Numbered from the stretch's first letter, positions 17,682 through 27,212 are shown. The stretch: 64,000 nucleotides of DNA from Paenibacillus sp. CF384 (GCF_900106745.1 NZ_FNNV01000004.1:186001-250000), one strand, 5' to 3'. The notes: generated by a model from the sequence alone, not told the origin. A program made the numbers and translations.

Positions 17682-18728
17682 ATGATACCCAAACAAATGT
17701 CGGAGCAGCCGTATGGCAGCAGAGTGGCGGAGCATGAGGGTAAAATCCAGCAGGATGCATGGCCGGAGGCAGCGCAGCAATCGCTGCAGCTCATGATGGC
17801 AAGAGTGAATAGCGTGCTGCTTGGCAAGAAAGAGGTTGTCACGCAGGTGTTCAGCGCCTTGCTTGCAGGCGGGCATGTGCTGCTTGAGGATGTACCCGGG
17901 GTAGGCAAAACACTGCTCGTACGGGCCATCGCCCGTGTAATGGGAGGCGAGTTCAGGCGCATCCAGTTTACTTCAGATATGCAGCCTGCCGACGTGGTAG
18001 GCGGGATGATTTGGGATGGCAAACGAGGCGAGCTCGTATTCCGGCAGGGGCCGCTGATGGCCAATGTCGTGCTTGCGGACGAAATTAACCGGACACCTCC
18101 GCGTACGCAGTCCGCGCTGCTTGAAGCGATGGAAGAGCGTAGCGTGTCGGCAGATGGGGAGACGAGACTGCTGCCGCAGCCTTTCATGCTGCTCGCGACG
18201 CAAAATCCGCTGCGCGACGACGGCACGTATCCGCTGCCCGAAGCGCAGCTTGACCGGTTTATGATGCGGCTGTCGATCGGCTACCCGGCAGCGGAAGATG
18301 AGATTGCCATGCTGGAGGGCAAAACAGCGCAGCGCCTGCATCCGGAATCACTGCGTCCGGTCATCATACCGGAGGAATGGCTGCGGATGCAGAGGGATGC
18401 GCTATCCGTCCATGTGCATCCGGCGCTGATGGCTTATGCGGTTCACATTGTCAGTGCGACCCGAACCTCGCAGGAGCTGCTGCTTGGCGCAAGTCCGCGG
18501 GCAACGCTGGATTGGGTGCGTGCGGCTCAGGCAACGGCTTATATCGGAGGGCGGCGTTTTGTCGTGCCGGATGACTTAAAACAGACAGCGGAGCATGTGC
18601 TTGCGCATCGACTGCTCGTACGAGACGAAGCGCTGGTACGCGGGAAAACCGCCGCCGCAGTGCTTGGCGCCATTATGTCTGCGCAGCCGATTCCGATCCC
18701 GTCCGGCGATGGCGGTCGTCGGCGATGA
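17682..18728 (+). CDS. MoxR family AAA+ ATPase
   Basis: 348-residue chaperone-like ATPase with Walker A EDVPGVGKT near residue 71, Walker B VVLADEINRTPPRTQ, sensor-1 FMLLATQNPL and the C-terminal lid. MoxR proteins work with DUF58/VWA partners in maturation or stress roles; here it opens a three-gene operon with DUF58 and a transglutaminase protein, a very common bacterial module of uncertain function. The ribosome site is weak (GGAGATGAAG) before ATG 17682. Overlaps the next gene by four bases. Confidence 0.93.
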   Translation: MIPKQMSEQPYGSRVAEHEGKIQQDAWPEAAQQSLQLMMARVNSVLLGKKEVVTQVFSALLAGGHVLLEDVPGVGKTLLVRAIARVMGGEFRRIQFTSDMQPADVVGGMIWDGKRGELVFRQGPLMANVVLADEINRTPPRTQSALLEAMEERSVSADGETRLLPQPFMLLATQNPLRDDGTYPLPEAQLDRFMMRLSIGYPAAEDEIAMLEGKTAQRLHPESLRPVIIPEEWLRMQRDALSVHVHPALMAYAVHIVSATRTSQELLLGASPRATLDWVRAAQATAYIGGRRFVVPDDLKQTAEHVLAHRLLVRDEALVRGKTAAAVLGAIMSAQPIPIPSGDGGRRR

Positions 18729-20113
18729 AACCTGTAGAGTTGGGCGAAGGGGCGAGGCTGCGCAGTCGTTTTGTGGCGCGCGCCTTGTTGATTCTGCTGC
18801 TTGGCGCCAGCATGGCGGCGCTGCATGCGCGAGGGGGCGCAGTGGAGTGGCTGCTGGCTACGGTTACGGCGGCGGTGGCGTTTTGCTGTATTCTTTTGCC
18901 GTATATGGCGGTAGGGAAAATGACAGTTGAGCGGTCGATAGCGGAAGTCGAAAGGCTGGTTGACGGCGGAGAAATGCAGGTCAAGCTAACGCTTCGGCTG
19001 AGCAGACCCGTGCCTTTCATGTGGCTGGGAATCAGCGAAGCCATCGTTCCGGCTAACGCGCAGTCCGGGAAGATTTTGAAGGTACAAGGTGCTTGTCTGC
19101 CAGGGTTTAAGCGCGTATTCCATATCCATTATTCGGTTCGCGGACTGCGGCGTGGGGAGTTTAACTACAGCCCCATTCAAGTGTCGACTGGGGATATGCT
19201 GGGCTTGACCGTTCGTAAATTTGAAGTGGCTTGTCCGGACAGTCTGCTTGTTCATGCGATGGCGCCTACTGGGGAAGCCCTTGCAGATTTGCCGGGTTTC
19301 CGGCCAAGTGCCAACAGCAGCGAGCGCCAGCCTATCGCGTCGCTTGGCGGCCAGATGATCACGGCGGCAGCGCGTGCAAGCCGAGGCGGAGCGGGTCCGG
19401 ATGTGCGAAGCTATAGCCCTGGCGATTCGCCTAGGCGAGTAGATTGGCGAGCGATGGCCAGGGGCCTTGGGATGCAGACGCGAATCAGCAATGCGGAAGA
19501 GGCAGGCCAGCTCATTGTGCTGCTGGATACATCGAAAGCCGCCTATGGCGGTGACGCGAGGCTCTTCGATGCCCACGTCGGGCGCACTGTCCTCGTGATG
19601 AGACAGGCGGTAAGGGAAGGCAAAAGCGTTGTTGTGCTGACCACGGAGGAACTAGAGCTTGTCGTACGCGCGGGAGAGAGAAGTACGCAGTTAGCTGCCG
19701 AAGAGAAGCTTGCTCGCTTGCAGTGGGAAACTTCCCCTCGGAAACCGCTGTCGCAGCGTCTCTCCGATGTAGTGGCGGGAATGTCTCGCGGCTCGGCGCT
19801 GATTTGTCTGACTGCGGGTACGAAAGGTGCAGGTGCTGTAGCGAGGGAATCAAGCGCATCCGAAAATGTGTTCTACGGCGCTAAACTCGCAGGTGTGCGA
19901 GGCGTGAAGCTGGTGCTGCTGTTATCTTTTGCAGAGAATGAGGCAGCTCCGGCGGAAGAGAACTGGCGAGCGCGGCTTCAGGGCACGGACTGCAGCGTGA
20001 AGGCTTTGCCTGTACCACTGTCGTACCGGAAACAAATGCCGGAAATGGCGGAAATGAGTATGACCGCGAACGGGGAAGGAGGCGTTATGGATGTCAGCAC
20101 AGCAAACAGCTAA
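18725..20113 (+). CDS. DUF58 domain protein
   Basis: 462-residue protein with two N-terminal membrane spans (residues ~15-32 and 36-58), a beta-rich middle and the DUF58 signature YSPGDSPRRVDWRAMARG near residue 228. A VWA-like segment starts at IVLLDTSKAAYGG. Overlaps moxR by ATGA and the transglutaminase gene by 23 bp. Known DUF58 proteins accompany MoxR; a direct function is not established. The C-terminal ~120 residues are less conserved in appearance. Confidence 0.9.
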   Translation: MKPVELGEGARLRSRFVARALLILLLGASMAALHARGGAVEWLLATVTAAVAFCCILLPYMAVGKMTVERSIAEVERLVDGGEMQVKLTLRLSRPVPFMWLGISEAIVPANAQSGKILKVQGACLPGFKRVFHIHYSVRGLRRGEFNYSPIQVSTGDMLGLTVRKFEVACPDSLLVHAMAPTGEALADLPGFRPSANSSERQPIASLGGQMITAAARASRGGAGPDVRSYSPGDSPRRVDWRAMARGLGMQTRISNAEEAGQLIVLLDTSKAAYGGDARLFDAHVGRTVLVMRQAVREGKSVVVLTTEELELVVRAGERSTQLAAEEKLARLQWETSPRKPLSQRLSDVVAGMSRGSALICLTAGTKGAGAVARESSASENVFYGAKLAGVRGVKLVLLLSFAENEAAPAEENWRARLQGTDCSVKALPVPLSYRKQMPEMAEMSMTANGEGGVMDVSTANS

Positions 20114-22805
20114 CAGCGGTGGCGGCGGTGCGCAGCTGTCGAAGCGGCAGCGAGAGCGGACGGGGCTGGATTTTTTTCAAATGGGATCGCGCCGGCTCGT
20201 CACGAGCTTGCTGCTGTTTGGGCTGATCGTGGAATGGCTTCTCCCGCTGGCACAGCTGAAGGAATATACGGAGCTGTATCAGGTGGAGCCGCTGCTGGCG
20301 ACTGTCGGTTTATTTCTCGTTGTCGGCCTGTTTGTGCCTCCGACGTGGTTATCCATTCTGCTCAATAGCGTGATTACGATTGGGACAGTCCTTATTCTCT
20401 TCCAGGGGCAGTATCCTTCGGTGCAGGATGCGCTGGTAGGGTTGGTGCATGCGTTTACGAATGATTTTGGCCAACTGCTCCGGGGAAAAATAGTGCTGAG
20501 CGGAGAAATGCGAACGGTGCTGCTTGTCAGCGGACTTGGAATGATGGCGCTGGCGCTGCAGTCCTTGGTGTGGCTTAGGCAGTGGGGGCTAGGGCTTGCC
20601 GCGCTGACGGTCGTGTATTTGCTGATGCTTTATGGGTTCCTTGGCCTGCAGGTTTTTCCGAATTTGATGCGTGCACTGGCGGAAGGGTTGCTGCTTGGTG
20701 CACTGGTTACGGTGCCTCGCATGGAGCGTTTAATCGGATTCAATTTGTTCGTCCGCGCGAGGGATGATCGTAATAATCAGATGGCAGGTTGGTCGCTCCC
20801 TTGGTGGAACGGTTCAGCCTGGTTGGTCGTTCTGATACTCGCAATAGGCATCGGAGCCGTATGGAGCTTAGCCAGACAAACGCCGAACGAGCCGGCCCCA
20901 TGGGCTGCGGAAGCTATAGATTGGGGACAGGAGAAGCTGCTTGAGCATCAGAATGGAGCAGCAGGGCGTCACGATCAAGCTACTACCGCGGAGGAAGCGA
21001 TGGCTGCGGCGGGATTCGGCGACTCGGGTATGACCGGCTATGGGATCGACGATCAGGTGCTGGGGAGCTCTTTAACGCAAAATCATGCGGTCTTATTCAC
21101 CGTTGCTTCGAAGGAAGCGACCTACTTGCGCGCCGAAAGCAAATCCGACTACACCGGCAAAGGCTGGGTGCAAAATGTGCATGACTGGCTCACGCTGAAT
21201 GTATCGACCTACGAAGCGGAGGAAGACGCGCGGCTGTTGGTGCAGACGATAACGGCCGTGCATCCGACAGCCGGCTGGCCGCTGCTGGCAGGCGGTGCGG
21301 AGGCAAGGATAACCGCGATCCGGATGCTGGACGGCGAAACGGCCGGTTATAGGCGCGACGCGGCGACAGGAGCGCTCTATCCGATTGACGAGAACGATCG
21401 AGTGGTCAGCTATACGGTGGCCGCCGAGCTGCCGGAGCTGGCACTGGATGAGCTGAGGAAGCTGTCGGCGAGCGTGGAGCCGGTGGTTGGTGGGGCTGGG
21501 GATGGGGCGGAGGCAGGGACAGAGACAGAGGCGAGTTCGAGTAGTGCAGGGAGTGTGGCGGGGACAGGGACGGATAATAGGGAGAGTGCGAAAGGCGCAA
21601 CTTCAAGTTCGTCGAGTAATACGGAGAACGCGGCCACTGGGGATGCCGCCGCGAAAGGGAGTGCGTCTGCGGGGGCGCGCGCTTTTGTGGAGACTGTTGC
21701 GCTTGAGGATACGTATACGCAGCTCCCTAAGGAACTGCCCGCGCGGGTCGGGGAGCTGGCTTCGCAAATTGTCGCGGATGCCGGGAATCCGACGAGCCGC
21801 TACGATCAGGTGGAGGCCGTCGAGGCGTACTTGCGCAGCCGATATGCGTACTCGCTGCAGTCGTCGATCCCAGCTAAAGGGGCCGACTTTGTCGATGATT
21901 TCCTGTTCCGCCAGCAGCAAGGGTACTGTGTGCATTTTGCGTCGGCGATGACGGTTATGCTGCGGACGCAAGGGATTCCCGCGCGTTACGTGAAGGGGTT
22001 TGCTCCGGGCGAGCCTGTCGAGAATAAATCCGGCGGCGCAGCGGGACTGTACACCGTGCGTGCAAGTGATGCGCACGCTTGGGTGGAGGTGTTTTTCCCG
22101 GGCGTCGGCTGGCTGCCTTTTGAGCCGACGCCGGGTTTTGCGGCACCGGGCAGCGGTGCCGCCGGCGAAGCCCTATTGCCTGCCGGAGCAGGCAATGGGG
22201 CGCAGCCTGGCGCGGCCGCAGGCGCCGATGGCGCAGCCGGGGCTGCGGCAGGCGGCGAAGCCGCCAGCACCGCCGCCGGCGCGCTGGCGGGGCGCTTGGC
22301 AGCGCAGCTGCAGGCGGCGGCGCAGCATGCCGCCGATGCCGCGCAGCGCGGGGCGCATGCCCTCGCGCAGGCGGCGCAAGGCGCCATGGCGGCTGCGCCG
22401 TGGGCCATGGCCGCGCTAGCCGCGAGTGCTACCGGCGCCGCCGGGCTCGCCCTGGCGGCCGCGCGGCGGCGCAAGAGCGAACGCTTCGCGTTCGGAAGCG
22501 CGCTGCGCCGCTATGGCAGCGCGCTGCAAGCGGGCCGTCATACCGCGGCCCGCGGGCACTTCCTACAGCTCGCGGATGCCTGCTGGCGCGAGCTGTACAG
22601 CAGGTGCGGTGCGAAGCCGCTGCACCGCACCACGCGCGAATTCGCGGCGGAGGCGCTGCCGGGCCTGCCGCCGGAAACCGCGAAGCTGGTCGCTGAATTT
22701 GTGCGCTGGGATGAAGCGGCGCGCTATGACGCGCATTGGCACAATCAGCCAACGCTTCAGCAAATGACCGTGTTGGTCGCGGGCTTACAAGCGCGCCAAA
22801 CCTAA
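20091..22805 (+). CDS. TgpA-like transglutaminase-domain membrane protein
   Basis: 904 residues. About six to eight N-terminal membrane spans (residues ~30-265) are followed by an extracytoplasmic part with a transglutaminase core: QQGYCVHFASAMTVML (Cys), ASDAHAWVEVFFPGVGWLPFEPTPG (His, in the family's D-A-H-A-W-V pattern). A Ser/Gly/Thr-rich linker spans residues ~465-530. After the core, residues ~685-790 form a very Ala-rich, GC-rich segment that includes one hydrophobic stretch, and a DUF4129-like cytoplasmic tail ends the protein. GGAAGGAGG precedes ATG 20091. Probably remodels or cross-links an envelope component, by analogy. Confidence 0.9.
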   Translation: MSAQQTANSGGGGAQLSKRQRERTGLDFFQMGSRRLVTSLLLFGLIVEWLLPLAQLKEYTELYQVEPLLATVGLFLVVGLFVPPTWLSILLNSVITIGTVLILFQGQYPSVQDALVGLVHAFTNDFGQLLRGKIVLSGEMRTVLLVSGLGMMALALQSLVWLRQWGLGLAALTVVYLLMLYGFLGLQVFPNLMRALAEGLLLGALVTVPRMERLIGFNLFVRARDDRNNQMAGWSLPWWNGSAWLVVLILAIGIGAVWSLARQTPNEPAPWAAEAIDWGQEKLLEHQNGAAGRHDQATTAEEAMAAAGFGDSGMTGYGIDDQVLGSSLTQNHAVLFTVASKEATYLRAESKSDYTGKGWVQNVHDWLTLNVSTYEAEEDARLLVQTITAVHPTAGWPLLAGGAEARITAIRMLDGETAGYRRDAATGALYPIDENDRVVSYTVAAELPELALDELRKLSASVEPVVGGAGDGAEAGTETEASSSSAGSVAGTGTDNRESAKGATSSSSSNTENAATGDAAAKGSASAGARAFVETVALEDTYTQLPKELPARVGELASQIVADAGNPTSRYDQVEAVEAYLRSRYAYSLQSSIPAKGADFVDDFLFRQQQGYCVHFASAMTVMLRTQGIPARYVKGFAPGEPVENKSGGAAGLYTVRASDAHAWVEVFFPGVGWLPFEPTPGFAAPGSGAAGEALLPAGAGNGAQPGAAAGADGAAGAAAGGEAASTAAGALAGRLAAQLQAAAQHAADAAQRGAHALAQAAQGAMAAAPWAMAALAASATGAAGLALAAARRRKSERFAFGSALRRYGSALQAGRHTAARGHFLQLADACWRELYSRCGAKPLHRTTREFAAEALPGLPPETAKLVAEFVRWDEAARYDAHWHNQPTLQQMTVLVAGLQARQT

Positions 22806-22857
22806 AAAAGGCTGTTTCAAACGTCCGCGAAATGCGACGGTTGAAACAGCCTTTTGT
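22806..22857 (+). terminator. Terminator of the moxR operon
   Basis: AAGGCTGTTTCAA pairs perfectly with TTGAAACAGCCTT followed by TTG. It begins right after the stop codon. Confidence 0.9.
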
Positions 22858-22899
22858 TTATTCTCTACAGGGGACTGATCTGCTAATCCCCGCGAGAGA

Positions 22900-23084
22900 A
22901 TGTTGCAGAATATGCAGGAATTCACTCTTCCCGAAGCTTCGAACTGTAATTTGTTGCTCAAAATGCAACATTAATCGGAGATAAGACTGCCAAATGGCAT
23001 AGTGAGCAGAAAATGCTGCAAATAATGCAACATTCAGCTCAATTCAGGCTGTTTACCTCAGAAATGTTGCAGATTGCGCAACAT
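22900..23084. repeat. 185-bp four-box palindromic repeat locus (TGTTGC class, second copy)
   Basis: Boxes of the form ATGTTGC-N7-GCAACAT begin at 22900, 22951, 23013 and 23064, spacings 51, 62 and 51 bp, identical to the locus at 5249. Box 1 has a decayed right arm (GCAGGAA). Lies between the convergent moxR operon and the bactofilin gene; the rest of this 347-bp gap holds no gene. Confidence 0.9.
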
Positions 23085-23152
23085 TCTGATGCCTCTAACG
23101 TCCAATCCCTGCCACATCGTGCCCAATTGCACAAGTTACCGCTATTCGCTGC

Positions 23153-24880
23153 TTACCAGTTCTTAAGCAGAGCAGCGGCTTCCGCAGCACTGCGAGCGTT
23201 GGATTGGTTTTGAAATGTCTCTTTCTCCGATTGGGCTGGTTCGTTAGTCGAAACTTTGCCATTCGCAAGTTCCTCGAAACCGTAGCTATACACGTTCTCA
23301 CCAGAGTTCAAAGGCTCCGGGGCGTTTATAACGTTCTTTTCCGGAGAGTCGACACTTGACGGAACAACGCTGACTTCTTCATCCTCCAAAGTTTCAACCA
23401 CCGCTTCCGCTTGAACGACAACTTTATCCATGCCGGCCACAGTACCGACCACGTCTTGTTCCACGCTGGCATGAACGCTATCCTCCACACGAATCTCGCT
23501 CACCTCGAAGCTTCTCAAACTAGCCTCAACGCCCTCGAAGCTCCCCGCACTAACCTCAACGCCCTCGAAGCTCCCCGAACTAACCTCAACGCGCTCGAAG
23601 CTCCCTGCACTAGCCTCAACGCCCTCGAAGCTCCCCACACTAGTCACATCGCCCTCGAAGTTCCCTGTACTAGCCACAACGCCTTCGAAGCTCCCCGCAC
23701 TAGCCACATCGCCCCCGAAGCTCTCCGTTCTAGCTTCACCAACCGATGATCGTCCCACATCCACACTATCACTCTCGAAGCTGCCGGTATCCAGCACCAG
23801 ATCCACCGCACTCACCATGTGCTCATCCATCAGCTCCGAGTGCTCACTGACGAATTCCGATCCTGCAGCGGTCTCGTTGTGATACTGAGAAGCGGCAGCG
23901 TTACTGTTACTGACAACGGCTTCCGGCCAAATCACGCCGCTCAAAGCTGCACGCTCCGCCTCATTGATACCTTGGTTAATCCGATTCACGACTTGATTAA
24001 ACGCTTCTTTGTCCTTACTGGCATCTCGTTCCGCTCGGTCACTGACTTTGCCGGCATCTCGTTCCGCCCAGTCACTGTCTTTACTGGCATCTCGTTTCGC
24101 TCTGTCATTGCCTATACTAGCATCTCGTTCCACGCGTTCATTATCTCTTCTCGCAACTAGTTCCGCCTGTTCAGCGACACTACCCGCCAGATCTGCCGAC
24201 AATGCAGCGCCAGCCGCCGCACTAACCGGCTTGCCGCCCCCGCTGATACTGCTGATAAAAGCTTTTCCGCTTTCCCGAAGCGGATCGCCTGCTTTGCCTT
24301 CAGCCTCGCTGCCCTCGCTACCGACTGACGTCTCATCGGTTTCACTTGGTTTCTCGATGGCACGGTAACTGATCTTCTTCGGAGCGGCCCACACAACGGC
24401 ACCGTCTTCGCCGACCACCATATCTCTGCGGTCATATCCGCTGCGGCGCTCTACGCCCGTGTAGCTGCCGCTGTTTCCGCTTCGCCGTTCGATTCCGGTT
24501 CTGCGATCGGCAGGATTGACTGCAGGTTCGTCCTGATCCATCGTGCTTTTTCCCTGGAAAAGACCCCCGTCTTCAATCGTGAACGCAGCTGCAGTCATGT
24601 CGCCATATAATTTCCCTGTGGAGGAGATGGTCATTTTACCTGTGATATGGACATTGCCAGTGACTTGTCCTGCAAGAATGACATTGTGTGCTGTAATATT
24701 CGATACGGCAAAACCGCTTTCTCCCACGACGACATCGCCGTCACAGGAAATATCTCCGCGCAGCTGGCCTTCCAAACGAACGCCGCCCGCAGAGCGGATC
24801 GTGCCTTCAACAATCGTACCTTCCCCAATGAACGTATCGGTCAGCTTGGCGCTAATCTTGTCTCTTTTCCAATTGAACAT
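23153..24880 (-). CDS. Bactofilin with a long repetitive C-terminal tail
   Basis: 575 residues. The first ~110 match the bactofilin (DUF583) right-handed beta-helix: GTIVEGTIRSAGGVRLEGQL and GDVVVGESG style rungs. Bactofilins form nucleotide-free filaments that organise envelope enzymes, and ordinary members are 120-200 residues. Here residues 127-153 carry three Arg-rich ERRSG/YDRRD motifs. Residues ~241-290 contain about four 11-residue repeats (consensus ASKDSDRAERD), and residues 385-464 hold eight 10-residue repeats (AGSFEGVEVS), encoded by 30-bp DNA repeats at 23489-23728. The tail is acidic and low in complexity. Start ATG 24880 lies inside the M23 gene's end (29-bp overlap). Confidence 0.9.
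   Translation of the reverse strand: MFNWKRDKISAKLTDTFIGEGTIVEGTIRSAGGVRLEGQLRGDISCDGDVVVGESGFAVSNITAHNVILAGQVTGNVHITGKMTISSTGKLYGDMTAAAFTIEDGGLFQGKSTMDQDEPAVNPADRRTGIERRSGNSGSYTGVERRSGYDRRDMVVGEDGAVVWAAPKKISYRAIEKPSETDETSVGSEGSEAEGKAGDPLRESGKAFISSISGGGKPVSAAAGAALSADLAGSVAEQAELVARRDNERVERDASIGNDRAKRDASKDSDWAERDAGKVSDRAERDASKDKEAFNQVVNRINQGINEAERAALSGVIWPEAVVSNSNAAASQYHNETAAGSEFVSEHSELMDEHMVSAVDLVLDTGSFESDSVDVGRSSVGEARTESFGGDVASAGSFEGVVASTGNFEGDVTSVGSFEGVEASAGSFERVEVSSGSFEGVEVSAGSFEGVEASLRSFEVSEIRVEDSVHASVEQDVVGTVAGMDKVVVQAEAVVETLEDEEVSVVPSSVDSPEKNVINAPEPLNSGENVYSYGFEELANGKVSTNEPAQSEKETFQNQSNARSAAEAAALLKNW
23489..23728 (-). repeat. 30-bp in-frame tandem repeat in the bactofilin gene
   Basis: Eight consecutive degenerate 30-bp units encode the 10-residue motif AGSFEGVEVS at residues 385-464. 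The Ser-Phe-Glu core is kept in nearly all units. Copy number could vary by slippage without shifting the frame. Confidence 0.85.
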
Positions 24881-25856
24881 CAGTTGGTATCCCCTTTATC
24901 CCCATTTTTAAATATGGTTTTGGATCGACAGACACCCCATACTTCATCACTTCAAAATGAAGATGCGGTCCTGTGCTGCGGCCTGTTGAACCGAGCAAAC
25001 CAATAAGATCGCCCTGCTCGATGCTATCTCCTCGATGCGCCAGTACCTTATACAAATGCATATATTTAGTAGCAATGCCGTTCTTGTGGGAGACGACAAT
25101 GTAATTCCCGCGTTCAGACATATATCCGGTTTCTTGTACGTAGCCATCTGCCGCCGCGAAGACGGAATCGCCTGTTTTGCCGGCAATATCCATACCTTTA
25201 TGTACCCCGGGGTGGTTCGTGAAAGGGTCTATTCGGACCCCGAACAAAGAGGTAATGCGCTCCGATTCCGTTGGCCAATAAGTAGGCGTTAGTCGAAGGA
25301 CTTGCTTCTTTTTTTGCACCTCTTTCGTGGTAGAGGTTAGTCTGTTCTTCAATTCATTGATTTCGCCGCCGATAGAAGTATAGAACGATTTGGTCTGATC
25401 AACGAGCTCCTGGATGTCCGCATCGGTTGCGTCCAATTGCTCGCCCCCGACGCCATCCCCGTCTGTTGCTTTAGCTGTCTTATCTGTAGAAAGTCCGACG
25501 AGCGATTTCATATCAGATTCCAGCTTGTTCAGTTCTTCCATTCGGGCATCTACGGCATCGGCCTGCTGGGCCAGTTGAACCAGATCGGTTTGCAGCTTAG
25601 TAATAAGCGCCTCTTTGTCTGCCAACTGAACTTGATGGGCCTCGGAGTCCGAAGCGAGCTGAAGATGAAGCCGTTCCAGCTGACGGTTGTTGCGTTCATG
25701 AAGCAGGTATAGCGTTGATGCTATTACGATCAACAAGGAGATAAGGATCGGAATCACCAGTAATAGGGCGGCAGAAACCCGAAACCGCAGCGCTGGCTTG
25801 CTGCCGTCTGGTAAGACAAGAAAGGTGAAATGGGTGTTTCGTGGGAAAAGTTTCAT
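24852..25856 (-). CDS. M23 family metallopeptidase, membrane-anchored
   Basis: 334-residue peptidoglycan hydrolase or activator. Short cytoplasmic start, one membrane span (residues ~27-50), coiled coil from ~52 to ~120, then a LytM/M23 domain from ~215 with zinc ligands in HKGMDIAG and GPHLHFEVMKYG, plus TSLFGVRIDPFTNHPG ahead of them. All ligands are present, so it should be active, unlike degenerate EnvC-type domains. TAGGAGG precedes ATG 25856. Bactofilin and M23 genes are a known recurring pair in curved or shaped bacteria, where the filament recruits the peptidase. Confidence 0.94.
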   Translation of the reverse strand: MKLFPRNTHFTFLVLPDGSKPALRFRVSAALLLVIPILISLLIVIASTLYLLHERNNRQLERLHLQLASDSEAHQVQLADKEALITKLQTDLVQLAQQADAVDARMEELNKLESDMKSLVGLSTDKTAKATDGDGVGGEQLDATDADIQELVDQTKSFYTSIGGEINELKNRLTSTTKEVQKKKQVLRLTPTYWPTESERITSLFGVRIDPFTNHPGVHKGMDIAGKTGDSVFAAADGYVQETGYMSERGNYIVVSHKNGIATKYMHLYKVLAHRGDSIEQGDLIGLLGSTGRSTGPHLHFEVMKYGVSVDPKPYLKMGIKGIPTDVQLEKRQD

Positions 25857-26066
25857 GCTTACCTCCTACGTTATGGGTTTGAGTTTACGTTTCTATGTGT
25901 CCATAGTCATGGACAAAGACATACATACCGAACTATTTCGGCAGATTGACCCAGAAAACTTATACGTAGCGAAAAAAGAATAACAAAAAAGGATTTTGTC
26001 GCAATATAGCGAATTGCTTCACCTTAACAGTGGAAATAGGCTAAGACAACGAACGGGGGCACTTAT

Positions 26067-27194
26067 GTGATTAAAATTGCAGGTATTGACGTAGGAAACG
26101 ATAGTGTGAAGCTGGTAATTGATGGAGCGTCGGAGCCGATTGTAGTCCCAAGTATTCTTTCCCCGGGCTATGAGCGTCATATTTTTCAAGATGAGGATTC
26201 ACCGCTTAAAGCACTAGACGTACGTGTATACAGTCCTAAATTAAAGAAAAACAACCAACGCTACTTCGTAGGCTTGCTGGCGATGGAAGATCAAGATATT
26301 TCGGAGCTCGAAGAGACCGATAACAAAGCGACCAGCGATCAAGCGTTGATCGTGGCGCTGACGGCACTTGCTTATGCGGGGTTGACTAGCCAAACCTATG
26401 AGCCGGTAGAGGGGCAGACGACGCAAGCGGTAGAGTATATCGTGGGAACGGGTTTGCCGGTACGTACCTATGCAGGTTTTCACAAAACGTTCGAGGAGCG
26501 CCTGGTAGGCGAGCATGAGGTTACCTTCCTCTCCACGCCGAAGCTGCGCGGCCGCTCCATTCGCGTCATTATCAAACGTGCGGTCGTTTCCATTGAAGGC
26601 GCGGCAGCGCTGTTCCACATGGCCACACACGACAACCTGACCGTGAAGAACGAAGAGCTGTACTACGGCTGCATCGGTATTTGTGAAATGGGTGCGCTCA
26701 CGACGGATTTCCCGGTTATTAAACGGATGAGCATCGATAACCAGTTCAGCACTGGCGAGCAATTCGGCCTTGCGGGCTACCTGGACAATATTATCCGTGA
26801 CGTTGAAGACCAGTTCGGCCACCGCTTCCCGAGCCGCACGAAGCTCATTCAACGCATCAAGAACCGTGACTACATCATCCAGCGAATTGGTGAAGGTCAG
26901 GCGGATATTCGTCCAATCGTGGACAACTACTTCAATCGTGCAGCGAATAAAGTGCTTGATCTGATCCTGAAGCGTTGGAAGAAGAACCCGGACATTCAGT
27001 GCTTCTATGTACTGGGCGGTGGAGCTTTGGCACTGCGTGAGTACATTAATGAGGCGGCAGGCTCCGTTCGCCTTCGTTTCGTGAACGACAGCGAATTCCA
27101 GAACGTCTACGGCTACCTGAAGCTGGCCAAAAACAAAACGAACCAATCCATCGCGGCCACTACAGCAGTTGCAGCCACAAGCGAGGAAGAATAG
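26067..27194 (+). CDS. ParM/StbA-like actin homologue
   Basis: 375-residue actin-fold ATPase. Phosphate-1 motif GIDVGNDSVKLVIDG at the N-terminus, GICEMGALTTDFPVI as phosphate-2 near residue 212, and FYVLGGGALALREYI as the adenosine motif near residue 315. Such proteins segregate plasmids, but no ParR partner or parC-like iteron array is visible next to it, so a chromosomal role or a domesticated plasmid gene is possible. GTG 26067 is the start because the ATG two bases earlier is followed by a stop; GGGGG lies upstream. Divergent from the M23/bactofilin operon. Confidence 0.9.
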   Translation: MIKIAGIDVGNDSVKLVIDGASEPIVVPSILSPGYERHIFQDEDSPLKALDVRVYSPKLKKNNQRYFVGLLAMEDQDISELEETDNKATSDQALIVALTALAYAGLTSQTYEPVEGQTTQAVEYIVGTGLPVRTYAGFHKTFEERLVGEHEVTFLSTPKLRGRSIRVIIKRAVVSIEGAAALFHMATHDNLTVKNEELYYGCIGICEMGALTTDFPVIKRMSIDNQFSTGEQFGLAGYLDNIIRDVEDQFGHRFPSRTKLIQRIKNRDYIIQRIGEGQADIRPIVDNYFNRAANKVLDLILKRWKKNPDIQCFYVLGGGALALREYINEAAGSVRLRFVNDSEFQNVYGYLKLAKNKTNQSIAATTAVAATSEEE

Positions 27195-27212
27195 AACTAT
27201 TTGTATGAAGAG

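Noticed and set aside
23411-23749. Plus-strand open frame with 10-residue repeats
   Set aside because: Antisense shadow of the bactofilin tail repeats; no start signal and no supporting context.
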